Shown: positions 1 to 9,833, counted from the stretch's first letter. The stretch: DNA of 64,000 bases from Monoplex corrugatus (GCA_030674185.1 JAPXFY010000026.1:50923746-50987745); one strand, 5' to 3'. Notes: generated from the letters alone by a model not told the origin. Made by a program: numbers and translations.

Positions 1-59
1 TAAAATTGTACTTTTGTATTTAGCTATTAATTCAGTTGAGAATATTAAGTCTCTTTGTA

Positions 60-62
<3 letters not shown>

Positions 63-103
<41 letters not shown>
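63..103. repeat. (TG)n microsatellite
   Basis: Uninterrupted TG dinucleotides over about 41 bases. The AT-rich sequence on either side (1-470) contains no exon that I recognise. Confidence 0.95.
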
Positions 104-470
104 ACAGGAAGAAAAGAGTCCTAGGACGGAAGACATTTCTTCTTCATTTCAGTTGCTTAATTGAAGTGATTTGTTATAGTTTCTTTCAATGATGGTGTAT
201 CTTTCTAATTGAAGTGTAAGATTATGATGAAATGTGTTGAGGTGTTGAATTAGACTATATTGATTAAATTATATTTATGTTGATATTAAAAGTAAAAGAA
301 GTAATGAATTTATATCTACATGTTTGATTTTGAATCAGCTTTTGATGAATTATGTCCCATGTTGATATTAAAAGAAAAAAATCATAAATTTCTATTTGTA
401 TAGTTGTACAGATGTACTCCTTTTCTGTTTAAGACAAATGTGATCAGCACTTATGTTACAGTCATGCATA

Positions 471-641
471 TTAATCCTTTGACTCCTGCACTCTATCCAC
501 CAACTGCAAAAATTAACTCTTTGACTCCCTGACTCTATCCACCTGATGGGTAGGGTAACGGAGTCAAAGGGTCAAGGTTTTGCTTTGCTAGCATGGTTGA
601 CAGTGCAAGGATGCTGGTGGACAGAGTGTGGGAGTCAACTC
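471..641 (+). mobile_element. TTAA composite hairpin MITE, copy 1
   Basis: Decayed copy of the family described in full at 2948-3150. The left end reads TTAATCCTTTGACTCC and the right end GGGAGTCAACTCAA. The internal hairpin has lost part of its stem. It lies upstream of the first dynamin exon found here, presumably inside a dynamin intron. Confidence 0.8.
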
Positions 642-859
642 AATAATGCAATGTTTTGTCTGTCCAGTTTGCATATCTGTGTATGTGTGTGCTCTATGGC
701 ACAGGTGTTACGTGTTGTTTAATGATCATGGATTGTGTTTTGACAGAAAAAGAAAAACTAAACAAAAAAGAGAAATTCTCATTTTTAGTTTATCAACTAA
801 TGGTCGTAGGTGTCAAGTAGATGAATATCAGACTTTTAATCGGAAGTTCCTGGATTCTT

Positions 860-1145
860 ACCTGTCTAAGCACTTCCTCCTGGTAGGTAAAGGATGGAAA
901 TGTTCATGATCTCCCTGGTCAAGCATGTGTGCAGACCTGCCAGTGTCTAACCCCTCTTGTGTATTCTCACATGCAGAATATCAGATAACACATGTTAAAG
1001 ATCCTGTAAGTCACATCAGTGGTTGGATTATGGAACATGGAAACACCCAGCGCACCCTCAGAAGATGGCAGTATGCAGACTCTGCAGCAGCATACCACCT
1101 GCACAGTATGGGCAAACGCAAAGTGCATATATGCAAGCCAGATAA
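860..1145 (+). mobile_element. SINE-like repeat (family S1), partial
   Basis: The segment runs from about GATCTCCCTGGTCAAGCATG through GTTAAAGATCCTGTAAGTCA to CACCTGCACAGTATGG. Diverged versions occur at 33,080-33,390 and 54,470-54,730, and inverted versions at about 24,780-25,080, 25,790-26,260, 37,370-37,590 and 47,490-47,790. The better copies start with a tRNA-like head containing a B-box (GGTTCGATCC type), so this is probably the body of a tRNA-derived SINE. Boundaries are approximate. Confidence 0.55.
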
Positions 1146-1260
1146 AACATTTTTAAAAATGTAGAGTATTTTAAGTTTACCATCATACTGAAAATGTTGA
1201 CGCACAACAAACTTCAATATATCATAATTTTATAAAGAGTATTGGTGTATGACCAACATA

Positions 1261-2584
1261 CGAGGGTTGTTCAATTTAAGATGTCACCACCCCCTTAAAA
1301 AACGTACCTCTCATCTCAGCAACTTGAAACTTTTACATCCCCTCGAAGTATTCTCCGTTGGCTAGGATGCAAAGTTCAAGCCTCCTACGCCAATTCTCAA
1401 GCGCCCTCTGATAGTCGGTTTTAGGCAGACCAGACAACTCTGATCTTACGGCTTTGGCGAGGTCTTGTACCCGGTCAAACTTACGCCCAGCGAGCTTTTC
1501 CTTCAGAACAGGGAACAGCCAGAAGTCGCATGGGGCCAAGTCGGGGCTGTAGGGTGGGTGGTCCAAAACTTGGATCCCTTGCTCACTCAGGAAGGTTGTG
1601 GTGACCTTCGCCTTATGGGCACTGGCATTGTCATGCAGAAGAAGGGTCCTCTGGGTGCCGACGGTTGGGCGCTGCTCATGGATTTTTCCTACAACTTTGG
1701 GGAGCACAACTTGGGTATAGTAGGAGGCAGTGATTGTTGATTTCTCAGGCAAAATGTCAATTGCCACAAGGCCTTGCGTGTTGAAAAAAATAGAAAAGTC
1801 GCTTGCGACTCTGGAATCCTGGGCGAAGAACAACTGGTCGGTCTCCGTCAGGGCCAACCCACATGCGGTTGCAGCGTTTGTTGGGGATGCCGTAGAATGT
1901 GAGCCAACTCTCATCTCCCGTCACTAAGTCACACAGTCGTTTTGGCCCGTTGGGCTCAAACTCATCGAGCAGTTTGCGTGAACATGCCACCCGCTGCTGC
2001 TTCTGATCATCACTTAAGAGATGTGGCACCCATCTTGCAGCCAGTTTTTCTCATGTGAAGGTCTTTGTGCAGAATGTTGTTAATGGTGCCAATTGAAAGC
2101 TCACATGCCTCGCTTAATTCCCGCACAGTCGAATGTGGATCCTCCTCTATCAGTCTTTTCACATATGCAATGTTTTGTTCGTTCCGAGCTGGTAAAGCTC
2201 GCTCTGCACGATTACCCCAATCAGATGGCACTCTACCTGCTCCTAATTGTTTGACCCACCTGCAAACTGTGCGGTAAGACACACAATCCGTTCCGTAAAC
2301 AGCTTGCAAATCTGCGTGTATCTTCCTACAATCGTCACCAAGTTGTAGCCTTGTGAAAGTGTAGAAACGAAATTGCTCATTGGTGACGTCCATTTTTTTC
2401 AGGCTCAGCTATTTGAAACACATTTGTAATTACGTCATACTCCGAGTTGCGTCATGATGTCAACTTTATTTTCTGCATGCTAATCAGGTAAACTTTAAAG
2501 TTGTGTTTGGTATAAACATTTTTCTGTGCGTTGCTTCGTTTTCAAACGGCAAGCCTAGTGTCATCTTAAATTGAACAACCCTCG
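1261..2584 (-). mobile_element. Mariner-family DNA transposon with intact ends
   Basis: The element is about 1.32 kb, the usual mariner size. Its terminal inverted repeats begin CGAGGGTTGTTCAATTTAAG at the left (1261 onward) and match perfectly the reverse complement of the right end (to 2584) for about 23 bp. TA dinucleotides at 1259-1260 and 2585-2586 are the expected target duplication. The transposase lies on the minus strand and is frameshifted, so the copy is non-autonomous. Because its ends are intact it could in principle still be mobilised by an active relative. Confidence 0.95.
1333..2393 (-). pseudogene. Mariner transposase (DD34D), broken by two frameshifts
   Basis: Read on the minus strand, the N-terminal part (2393 to about 2045) has the paired helix-turn-helix DNA-binding region (EQFRFYTFTRLQLGDD..., then VCRWVKQL and TVRELSEACELS). 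The first frameshift is in a run of five A residues near 2050, after DLHMRK. The next frame carries WVPHLLSDDQK and the first catalytic Asp in TGDESW. The second frameshift is in a run of T residues near 1780-1795. The last frame carries the second Asp in LLHDNASAHK and the third in PYSPDLAPCDFW, with 34 residues between them, which is the mariner DD34D signature. Total length is about 350 residues, normal for the family. All three catalytic Asp are retained, so inactivation comes from the frameshifts and not from loss of the active site. It is flanked by matching inverted repeats. I infer a relatively young copy from its near-complete state. Confidence 0.93.
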
Positions 2585-2749
2585 TATGTGAATGAACCAA
2601 AGTAATGAATTAAGAAAATGTGTAAAATTGTGAAGGCAACATGAAAGTTGAAAATAAGTGAGAGAAAGATGGCCTTTGGTTATATTTTGTTTGTGATTGT
2701 GGTGGGGTTTTGTGTTGTTGTTGTTGTTGTTTGTTTGTTTGTTTCCAAG

Positions 2750-2910
2750 CAGTGTTTTCGTGGATGCCTGTGTCCGTGTTGTTTTACCCACACTGTGCAG
2801 TGCATAGACTGCATACGCTGTCTTCAGGGATATGCGTTGTGTGTGTTTGATGTTGTGCATGTCACATTTGTCTATATGTGTATGTGTGCGTGTGTGTGTG
2901 ATACCTCAAC
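2750..2910 (-). mobile_element. Possible S1 SINE fragment, inverted
   Basis: The segment CCCACACTGTGCAGTGCATA and the following ATATGCGTTGTG/TTTGATGTTGTGCATG region resembles the inverted body of family S1 near 24,780-24,930. Short and diverged; limits are approximate. Confidence 0.35.
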
Positions 2911-2947
2911 TGAGGTCAAGTGTGAATGAGAGATGTTGTTCAACATA

Positions 2948-3150
2948 TTAACCCTTTGACTCCCCCACACCCTATCCACCAACTGCAAAAACTTAACCCA
3001 TTGACTCCTTTACCTTATCCACAAGGTTCCTGCAGGAAGCTGGTGGGTAGGGTGAGGGAATCCAAGAGTTAAGTTTTTGCTTTGCTGGCATGGTTGACAA
3101 TGCTGCAATGCAGGATGATGGTGGACAGAGAGCAGGAGTCAAAGAGTTAA
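2948..3150 (+). mobile_element. TTAA composite hairpin MITE, copy 2 (reference copy)
   Basis: About 200 bp, flanked by TTAA on both sides. The outer ends are TTAACCCTTTGACTCCC and its inverse (GGAGTCAAAGAGTTAA). Inside, at another TTAA on each side, sits a second inverted-repeat unit of about 80 bp whose two halves meet at CCAGCTTCCTGCAGGAAGCTGG. The outer arms contain CAACTGCAAAAAC on the left and TTTTTGCTTTGCTGGCATGG on the right. There is no coding capacity. TTAA targets and CCCTTT ends are piggyBac traits, so I infer a piggyBac-type MITE. Thirteen clear copies occur in the window. Confidence 0.85.
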
Positions 3151-3366
3151 GGTTAGGTTTTCCTCGTAAGCTGAGCGGTCATAGCAAACGAGGTGTCAGA
3201 GACCTTGGACTCTGAGGGCCCAGCATTATAAGGATGCCCAGATCCTTACTCTTCTGCTTTACCTTTCCAGACCTTTAAAAATGGGACAGGTATTGTTATA
3301 CAGCTGGTTTGAGGTAGCATGCTGAAGCCAGAGCACAAACCTGGTCCATGTCTTGGGGAATCAGGC

Positions 3367-3561
3367 TTATCCTTTTGACTCCTTCATCCTATCCACTAGC
3401 ATCCTGCATTGTCAACAGTGATAGCAAAGCAGAAACTTAACCCTTTGATTCCCTCACCCTATCCACCAGCTTCCTGCAGGAAGCTGGTGGGCAGGGTGAG
3501 GGAATCAAAAGGTTAAGTTTTTGCAGCTGATGTGGATAGGGTGTGGGAGTCAAAGAGTTGA
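3367..3561 (-). mobile_element. TTAA composite hairpin MITE, copy 3 (inverted)
   Basis: Same family as 2948-3150, in the opposite orientation. The arm with CATCCTGCATTGTCAAC is on the left and the one with TTTTTGCAGCTGATG on the right. The central stem CCACCAGCTTCCTGCAGGAA and its complement is intact. Confidence 0.85.
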
Positions 3562-3675
3562 TCATAGTTAACCTCAGCTTTCTAGAGTGTGTTTATGCAA
3601 AAAATAGAAAAGAATAGAAAAAATGTGTACAAATGTTTGGTCTTGCAGGTGAGATTTATGTATCATATTTGATGG

Positions 3676-4245
3676 TACGGTCAGAAAAGAACGTTAATAT
3701 GAAAACATCTCTTCAAGAGAGAGAAAAGAATGTTAGTATGAAATTATCTCTTCAAGAGAAAGAAAAGAATGTTAATATGAAATCATCTCTTCAAGAGAGA
3801 GAAAAGAATGTTAGCATGAAACTATCTCTTCAAGAGAGAGAAAAGAATGTTAGCATGAAATTATCTCTTCTAGAGAGAGAAAAGAATGTTAATATGAAAT
3901 TATCTCTTCAAGAGAGAGAAAAGAATGTTAATATGAAATTATCTCTTCAGGAGAGAGATAAGAATGTTAGCATGAAATTATCTCTTCAAGAGAGAGAGAG
4001 AGAGAAAATGTTAATATGAAATTATCTCTTCAAGAGAGAGAAAAGAATGTTATTATGAAATTATCTCTTCAGGAGAGAGATAAGAATGTTACTATGAAAT
4101 TATCTCTTCAAGGGAGAGAAAAGAATGTTAGTATGAAATTATCTCTTCAAGTTCAAGAGAGATAAAAATGTCAATATGAAATTATCTGTTCAGGAGAGAG
4201 ATAAGAATGTTAATATGATATTTTCTCTTCAAGAGAAAGAGAAAA
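3676..4245. repeat. 39-bp minisatellite, about 14 units, ending 55 bp before a dynamin exon
   Basis: Tandem units of 39 bp with the core ATGTTAGTATGAAATTATCT followed by CTTCAAGAGAGAGAAAAGA. The unit is a multiple of three, so one frame stays open for much of the array and reads as a 13-residue repeat (KNVSMKLSLQERE). It lies in the intron immediately upstream of the PH-domain exon at 4300. The reading frame has no splice connection to dynamin and contains stops (for example near 4018), so I treat it as intronic and non-coding. Confidence 0.9.
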
Positions 4246-4299
4246 AGAGAAATGGCGCGTGGTGGAAACAACTAATGGATCGTTGCACTATTTTGTCAG

Positions 4300-4426
4300 A
4301 AACGTGTACAAGGATTACAAGCAGCTGGAACTGTCGGCAGACTCGCAGGAGGATGTGGACAGCTGGAAGGCGTCTTTCCTGCGAGCCGGTGTATATCCTG
4401 AACGCAGCTCTGAAGAAAGCTCCTCG
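4300..4426 (+). CDS. DNM1: Dynamin exon: C-terminal end of the PH domain
   Basis: The acceptor is TTTTGTCAG/A and the donor TCCTCG/GTAAAAG. The first base completes an Arg codon; 42 codons follow and the exon ends in phase 0. It encodes [19 protein letters not shown] followed by [17 protein letters not shown], the last strand and the C-terminal helix of the dynamin pleckstrin-homology domain, and then a short Ser/Glu-rich linker. In classical dynamins this domain binds phosphoinositides, chiefly PI(4,5)P2, at the neck of budding vesicles. The earlier PH, middle and GTPase exons are not in the window and must lie upstream. Invertebrates usually have one classical dynamin (shibire in flies), orthologous to vertebrate DNM1, DNM2 and DNM3 together, so the symbol is only nominal. 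The match to the family is strong and collinear with the following exons. Confidence 0.96.
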
Positions 4427-4478
4427 GTAAAAGGAAGGAGTATACGTGTGTGTTAAAGATGTTAATTGAAGGAATGTA

Positions 4479-5053
4479 AAAGGATACTCCTCCTGTAGGG
4501 ATACTGGGGGCTCTTTCAGTATAAATAGTATCCCCACCTTCTGAAAATGCTGTGTTAGAAATGTCCTCTTTTCTGTCCCTCTCTTTGTTTCTTTCTTCCT
4601 TTTTTGCTTTCTGTCATTTCTTCCTGTCATATTCTGCCTTGCTGGTCCGTTCGTCTGTATGTGTTCAATAAAGTTTTACGTCCTTTTTCTTAGGAATGGT
4701 AATTGGATACATGTATAAAGTGCATTTTTGGCACTTGGGGGGTGAGATATGCGGAAGCAATTTTAGGTAATTTATGCTTGTTTTTGTATATGTTTTGGTG
4801 TCCTTAGGTATGCTCAAAGTTGTTTTCAGATATGCTTTATAGTTCCCCTGTGCGATAAAGTGGACGCAGTGGTCAGCACCAAGGGCATATCCTTAGATTA
4901 TGCGCGTGAATGCATTGGTCTGTGTACTTAATTTTCTTTTCTTTCTTTCTTTTTTTTTTTTTTTTTATTGTTGAAGTTTTCTAAGTTTTGAGGTGGTTGT
5001 AGCCATGATATGGCTCTGCGCAGTAGGCTGGGCTTTAAACAACAATAACAATA
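4479..5053 (+). mobile_element. Retroposon family A, near full-length copy
   Basis: About 575 bp. It begins near GTAGGGATACTGGGGGCTC, includes GGTCAGCACCAAGGGCATAT, and ends in CTGGGCTTTAAACAACAATA plus a short AAC/AATAAC tail. Other long copies are at 19,753-20,321, 50,210-50,768 and, inverted, 36,759-37,290. The copies at 50.2 kb and 53.46 kb have target-site duplications, which shows retroposition. I see no tRNA-like or 5S-like promoter and no open frame, so the class is unknown. This copy is in the intron between the first two dynamin exons. Confidence 0.8.
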
Positions 5054-5242
5054 GACATATTCTCACTATTTCTTGACTGGCCTTCATTGTTTGTGTATTT
5101 CAGTAAATGTTTTCAAACGGTATAGTAATTCAGATGTAATTTGTTTAGCATTAACGCTGCATTTGTGGACAAAGACATACCAGGAAAAATTGCACTTACC
5201 AGCATTAGACACTTTGCATCTATTTTTAATTATCATTTTCAG

Positions 5243-5389
5243 TCCAAGGATGATTACTCTTCCATGGACCCGCAGTTGGAGCGTCAGGTAGAGACGATCC
5301 GCAACTTGGTGGATTCCTACATGAAGATTGTCAACAAGACGCAGCGAGACCTCATTCCCAAGACCATCATGCACATCATCGTCAAAAAT
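5243..5389 (+). CDS. DNM1: Dynamin exon: stalk/GED start
   Basis: The acceptor is ATCATTTTCAG/TCC and the donor AAAAAT/GTAAGC; 147 bp, 49 codons, phase 0 at both ends. The peptide contains [19 protein letters not shown], then [20 protein letters not shown] and IIVKN. This matches the segment right after the PH domain of classical dynamins, where the polypeptide re-enters the stalk and begins the GTPase effector domain. It forms part of the helical bundle used for dimerisation and helix assembly around membrane necks. It joins in frame to the previous exon (…EESSS/SKDDYSS…) and to either of the two alternative exons at 9152 and 9372. Confidence 0.97.
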
Positions 5390-5926
5390 GTAAGCCATGC
5401 GGGATGTTCTGGTCGTTCAAAGAGCCTTGTGTGTTTTCTCAAAACGGCGAGATGTTTGTGTAGGTGTTGCTTATAAGAGTTTCACTTGCTTATCTTGTTT
5501 TCAAGAATTTTGGTCAAGATGATGCTTATGATAGAAGTTTGTCCCAACAAAGTTTTGCCACTTTGAAAAATGCTGGTGAAAATGGTGGCCTGTGATAGTT
5601 CTGGTGGTGTCAGCGTTGCATAGGATCCATTTCTTCCTCATTTCCATTTCAAGACCTTGCCAGCACATGGGGTTTTGCACAGGCTCAAGGAGTTTGCCAA
5701 AGAAATCTCTGGTGGATTTGGTTGGAAGGCATATAGAATTGTCCTAGCGCAGTGAAGCCATCTTGAACACACTCCAAACTTCATGGGGATTGAGGTGACG
5801 GACACCTTACTGTGTTGTACGGACTTTGTCAGTAGAGGTCCTTTATCTGGTCCTTGCTGCTTTGCCCTTCCTAAAGCAGAGCAGGATTAAGTACCCATGC
5901 ACATCTGGATCAAGTGGAGGCAGGAA

Positions 5927-6120
5927 TTAACCCTTTGACTCCTGCACCCTTTCCACCAACTGCACAAACTTAACCCTTTGACTCCCTCACCTTATCCACC
6001 AGCTTCCTGCAGAAAGCTGGTGGATAGGGTGAGGGAGTTAAAAAGGTTAAGTTTTTGCTTTAGTAGCATGGTTGACAATGCAGGATGCTGGTGGACAAGG
6101 TGTGGGAGTCAAAGGGTTAA
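5927..6120 (+). mobile_element. TTAA composite hairpin MITE, copy 4
   Basis: Same structure as 2948-3150. It is bounded by TTAACCCTTTGACTCC and GGGAGTCAAAGGGTTAA and keeps the inner hairpin CCACCAGCTTCCTGCAGAAA. It is one of the best preserved copies. Confidence 0.88.
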
Positions 6121-6539
6121 GTGGAGGCCACATGAACAAAATTTTGCAAGCCAGGCTCAAACCCCGTACAGTGCAGTTGTAAGGCAGATGCCCTTCCGCT
6201 TTGCCAGCCAGGCTTACTGAGGGAATCAGAAGGTTAATAATGATGATGATGATAGAATTGCTGTACATCATGACACCACTGTTATAGTGTCTGAAAGCAC
6301 TGCAGAGCTCAGAACGCCTCAGTACATCTGTGGGTGGAGAGTAAAGAGGCCTCTACCACCTCACTTCCATACAGTCCACATGGCCTAAAGTAACAGGACT
6401 ACCACATCAAGAAATAATCTGACGTCATTTTGATGCACTGACATTAAACTGGTAAGTCAGATAAGGATTTTGTGTTTAACAGATCCACGGTTGGGCGTAT
6501 TAAGGAACAGTGGTGCAGTGATTTTTCTCTTGGTTTGAC

Positions 6540-6731
6540 ATGTATTTGATCTGCAGTTAGTTGGACAGAGTGGTCAATGCCAGAGGCGTCTCTTTAGATT
6601 ATGTGCTCGAATGCATTGAAATATGTACTTAATTTGCTTTTCTTTTTTTTTTTTTAACTGTTGAAGTATTATGTATGTTTTGAAATGGTTATAGCCCTGA
6701 TATGGCTGTATGCAGTCAGTAAATAACAATG
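6540..6731 (+). mobile_element. Retroposon family A, 5'-truncated copy
   Basis: It corresponds to the 3' third of family A: GGACAGAGTGGTCAATGCCA, GATTATGTGCTCGAATGCAT, a T-rich run, then ATAGCCCTGATATGGCTGTA and a short AATAAC-like end. Truncation from the 5' side is typical of retroposed copies. Confidence 0.75.
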
Positions 6732-7014
6732 TACATGTATATATATATGATGCATTCTCTGGAGTGTTAGTGCAGACACAAAATCAGGCAATCAAAAAAG
6801 AAGGAAAAAAAAAAGACAAATGAATTGATGGAGAATTTAGAAGGTAAGTCCGGTTTCTTCAATCTCCCTTTAAAGGTAAGTAGCTTTTCTTCGATCTCCC
6901 TGTAAAGAAGAAAGGCTTTATATCAATGAGGAGAGATCTTTCTATGTGTCTGTGACAATAATGTGTGAACACACAATGTTTCTGAGCTCTTTTTGGGTAG
7001 ATTGTTACCTAATT

Positions 7015-7460
7015 TTGGTCAAAGGTATGGACATTTGAGATGTCATGAAAGCATAAGTTTGACATTTAAAGCAAATTTTCATCAAAGCTGTGGATTTAAG
7101 GTGTCATGAAAATGAGCTTAACATTTAGAGTTCAGAGGTCAGGGTGCTACCCCCCCCCCCCTCCCTGTTTGCAAATTTTGATCAAAGCTGTGGACTTAAA
7201 GGTGTCATGAAAGCGTGTGTTTGACACGTAAAGCTCAGAGGTCAAGGTGTGCCCCCCCCCCCCCCCCCCCCCCCCGCAATGATAGCAGATTTTGATTTTG
7301 ATCAAAGCTGTGGACTTTTAAAGTGTCATGAAAGCATGATTTTTGACATATAAAGCTCAGAGGTCAAGGTGCCCCCCCCCCTAGCAAATTTTGATCGAAG
7401 CTGAGGATTTTTAAGGTGTCATGAAAGTGTTTGACATGTAAGGCTCAAAGGTAAAGGTGC
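7015..7460. repeat. Tandem repeat of about 110 bp with poly(C) tracts
   Basis: Four to five diverged units share TTTTGATCAAAGCTGTGGA, GGTGTCATGAAAG and AGCTCAGAGGTCAAGGTG, and several end in C runs, the longest at about 7252-7276. Intronic and non-coding. Confidence 0.85.
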
Positions 7461-7727
7461 ACCCCTAAAGACAGAGTAAGATGGAGTATGACTGCCTTTA
7501 AATTAGGACAGAATAAAGAAGAGTTGTGCATGCAGAAATCTGCTCCCTCTGCTAGGTATGCATGCAGAAATCCACTCCCTCTGCTAGGTAGGTAATTTGA
7601 ATTCATGTGCTTGGGTAGGGAGTGCTCGCTGGAGCTTTAGCCTGTGTAAGAAGAAGAGGAGGAGAAGAAGATAGGTTGAGGTCGCACAGACCAAATGAGT
7701 GCTTAAAATCAGCACTTTTTTTTTTTT

Positions 7728-7922
7728 TTTACCCTTTGACACCCGCACCCTATTCACCAACTGCAAAAACTTAACCCTGTGACTCCCTCACTCTGTCCAC
7801 CAGCTTCCTGCATGAAGCTGGTGGATAGGGTGAGGGAGTCAAAGAGTTTCAGTTTTTGCTTTTCTAGCAAGGTTGACAATGCAGGATACCTGGTGGCCAG
7901 GGTGCAGGAGTCAAAGGGTTAA
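7728..7922 (+). mobile_element. TTAA composite hairpin MITE, copy 5
   Basis: Left end ACCCTTTGACACCCGCACCC (the flanking TTAA has decayed to TTTA), right end GGAGTCAAAGGGTTAA, central hairpin with CTTCCTGCATGAAGCTGG. Same nested structure as 2948-3150. Confidence 0.85.
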
Positions 7923-8088
7923 GGAAAGTGTGTGAACAGCACTTTCTCAGGAACAGCACTTTCTCGGGAACAGCACTTTCTCGGGAAATATTTATATATC
8001 TGTTTTCACTGATGTGACAGTCTGCCATTATCGTTGGTGCATGTTGAGGTTTCTTTCAGCCAAAGCATCATCAAGGTTTACATTAATC

Positions 8089-8266
8089 TTAACCCTTTGA
8101 CTCCCACAGCCTGTCCTCCAGTATCCATGCTAGCAAAGCAAATACATAACCCTTTGAGTCCTTCATCCTATCCACCAGCTTCCTGCAGGAAGCTGGCAGA
8201 TAGGGTAAGGGAATCAAAGGGTTACAGTTTTGCTGTTGGTATATAGGGTAAGGGAGTCAAAGGGTT
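8089..8266 (-). mobile_element. TTAA composite hairpin MITE, copy 6 (inverted)
   Basis: TTAACCCTTTGACTCCCACA at the left and GGGAGTCAAAGGGTTT at the right, with the inner hairpin CCAGCTTCCTGCAGGAAGCT. The outer right arm is shortened. Confidence 0.8.
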
Positions 8267-9151
8267 TGGAAGTACAAAAAATCTTTGATTTTCTTCACTA
8301 ACTGAAAGAGGAGATTGTTGAGACCATTTGACTGTTTATTGTTTTCATTGTGTATTGTGTGTTGTAATGAACTTGGCGCTTATTTTAGGCACTCTTAACA
8401 ATTACTGTTTTTAAATCATGTTTGTTGTTCTATTGACATATGAACATATATTTGTTTATTTTTTAATCACATTTGCTGTTCTGTGGACTAAGAATGTTTA
8501 TTGTATTAGCATGAAGATTGGTTCCTGATCTTGGCATCAGATACCACGTAAAAATGTCGCCTTAAAAGTCGACTGTTTGGTGCCGACACAGACTTAATTG
8601 TCTCGTTAGAAGGGGAAAAAATGACAAGATGGAACATTTCTGGCGGCATCAAATGGTCAACCTTACAGGTAGAGATTTTTATATTGTGAACATTTTTCAT
8701 GTTTTGTTGTTATTTTGAGGAGTTGGTGGTAGATTATGATAGTTTTTATTTGTTTGTTTGCTTTGGTTTTTTTAAGTATGATCAAATGTGATAGTTTCTT
8801 TGTCATGTTTGCTTGAGTGCAGATAGGAGTATCACAGTGATGTAGCAATGATCAGCAGATGTAATAGCGCAGGTTAAAGATCCCATGGCGACAAGAGAGT
8901 TGTCTCCGGCAAAATAATGTAGGAAATCCATAAACAAAAATACATGCATACAAGAAGGAAAAAGAAAAAAGAAAAACAAAATGGGTGGTGCCAGATTATG
9001 GTGACATACTTCCTCTGGGGAGAACGACCGGCAGGATAAATAATTCTGTTGTGACAACATCAACAGCAAAATGATAATAATATTCCAGTTCATTCCAGTT
9101 TGATATGACTTATTGTTGCGAGCGATGATGTCTTAACCCCTGACCTTTCAG

Positions 9152-9205
9152 GTGAAGGGCTTCATCGGCAGCGATCTTCTGGCTCACCTGTACTCCAATG
9201 ACCAG
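9152..9205 (+). CDS. DNM1: Dynamin alternative exon, version a (GED segment)
   Basis: The acceptor is CTGACCTTTCAG/GTG and the donor ACCAG/GTAAAC; 54 bp, 18 codons, phase 0 at both ends. It encodes VKGFIGSDLLAHLYSNDQ. In classical dynamins this place is filled by one exon encoding a TKEF…ELLA.LYS.GDQ type sequence. A second, clearly homologous exon lies 166 bp downstream (9372-9428). The donor of this version is close to the metazoan consensus. Either copy joins in frame to the exons at 5243 and 22,559, and including both would also keep frame. I infer mutually exclusive use; transcripts would be needed to prove it. Confidence 0.85.
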
Positions 9206-9371
9206 GTAAACAGGTTGTCTCGGCAGCCTCTCCCATAGCTGCCTCCCTCGTCCTCAGCATGCCATCACCCCCACTCCCCATTTCCCCCGCCACAGTTTGA
9301 CGGGCCTGGTTGTGTATGTTGTGGCTAGATGGTTGCTGAGTGTCAGTGTAGATGTTATGTTTGGTTTGCAG

Positions 9372-9428
9372 ACCAAAGAGTTCTTAAAGGGCGATCTGTT
9401 GGCACATCTATATTCCACTGGGGATCAG
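9372..9428 (+). CDS. DNM1: Dynamin alternative exon, version b (GED segment)
   Basis: The acceptor is GTTTGGTTTGCAG/ACC and the donor GATCAG/GTTGGC; 57 bp, 19 codons, phase 0 at both ends. It encodes TKEFLKGDLLAHLYSTGDQ, which resembles the canonical dynamin sequence more than version a does (it keeps TKEF and the GDQ end). The two versions share a DLLAHLYS core and differ at the N-terminal side and by one residue before the end. The donor GTTGGC is weak, which could make its use regulated. It sits in the stalk helix between the PH exit and the MEES…QRR GED helix, so a switch could alter assembly or GTPase stimulation (inference). Confidence 0.9.
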
Positions 9429-9833
9429 GTTGGCATGCTTCCTTTGTTTTATTTTTGGTTCAGTTCCTTGTCGTTTTTGTTTTTCTGTTATGTTTCGTCC
9501 TCGGTTGAAACTGGCAGCATGCTCACACAAAGAAACGGTCCAGACTTTTTCGTTTACTCCCCAGTTTATTATTATTATTATGGTGAAATTTTATTTGTTT
9601 ATTTGTTGGTAATAACTGATATGGGAAGAAATGACCAGTGACAGCAACCTGTGGTGCGGCATGGAATAAATCAGGGATCGGAATCTGCCCCCCCCCCCCC
9701 CTCCCCTCTTTTTCTTTTTTATCGCTTTTCAGGAGAGAAGGGGGTTCTGCACCCGCATCTAGATTGTCCTTTGTGAATAAAATCATGTTTTCCTTCATTG
9801 AAGGAATGATGATAAAATAAATCATTTTTTTCA

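Noticed and set aside
3633..4019. Open frame of 128 codons with KNVSMKLSLQERE repeats
   Set aside because: It is the 39-bp minisatellite read in frame; no splice or domain support and it stops within the array.
1..4299. Search for the earlier PH-domain exon of dynamin
   Set aside because: I found no segment encoding the expected YKD…EKKYML / FALFNTEQ-type peptide with splice sites; the exon is probably upstream of the window.
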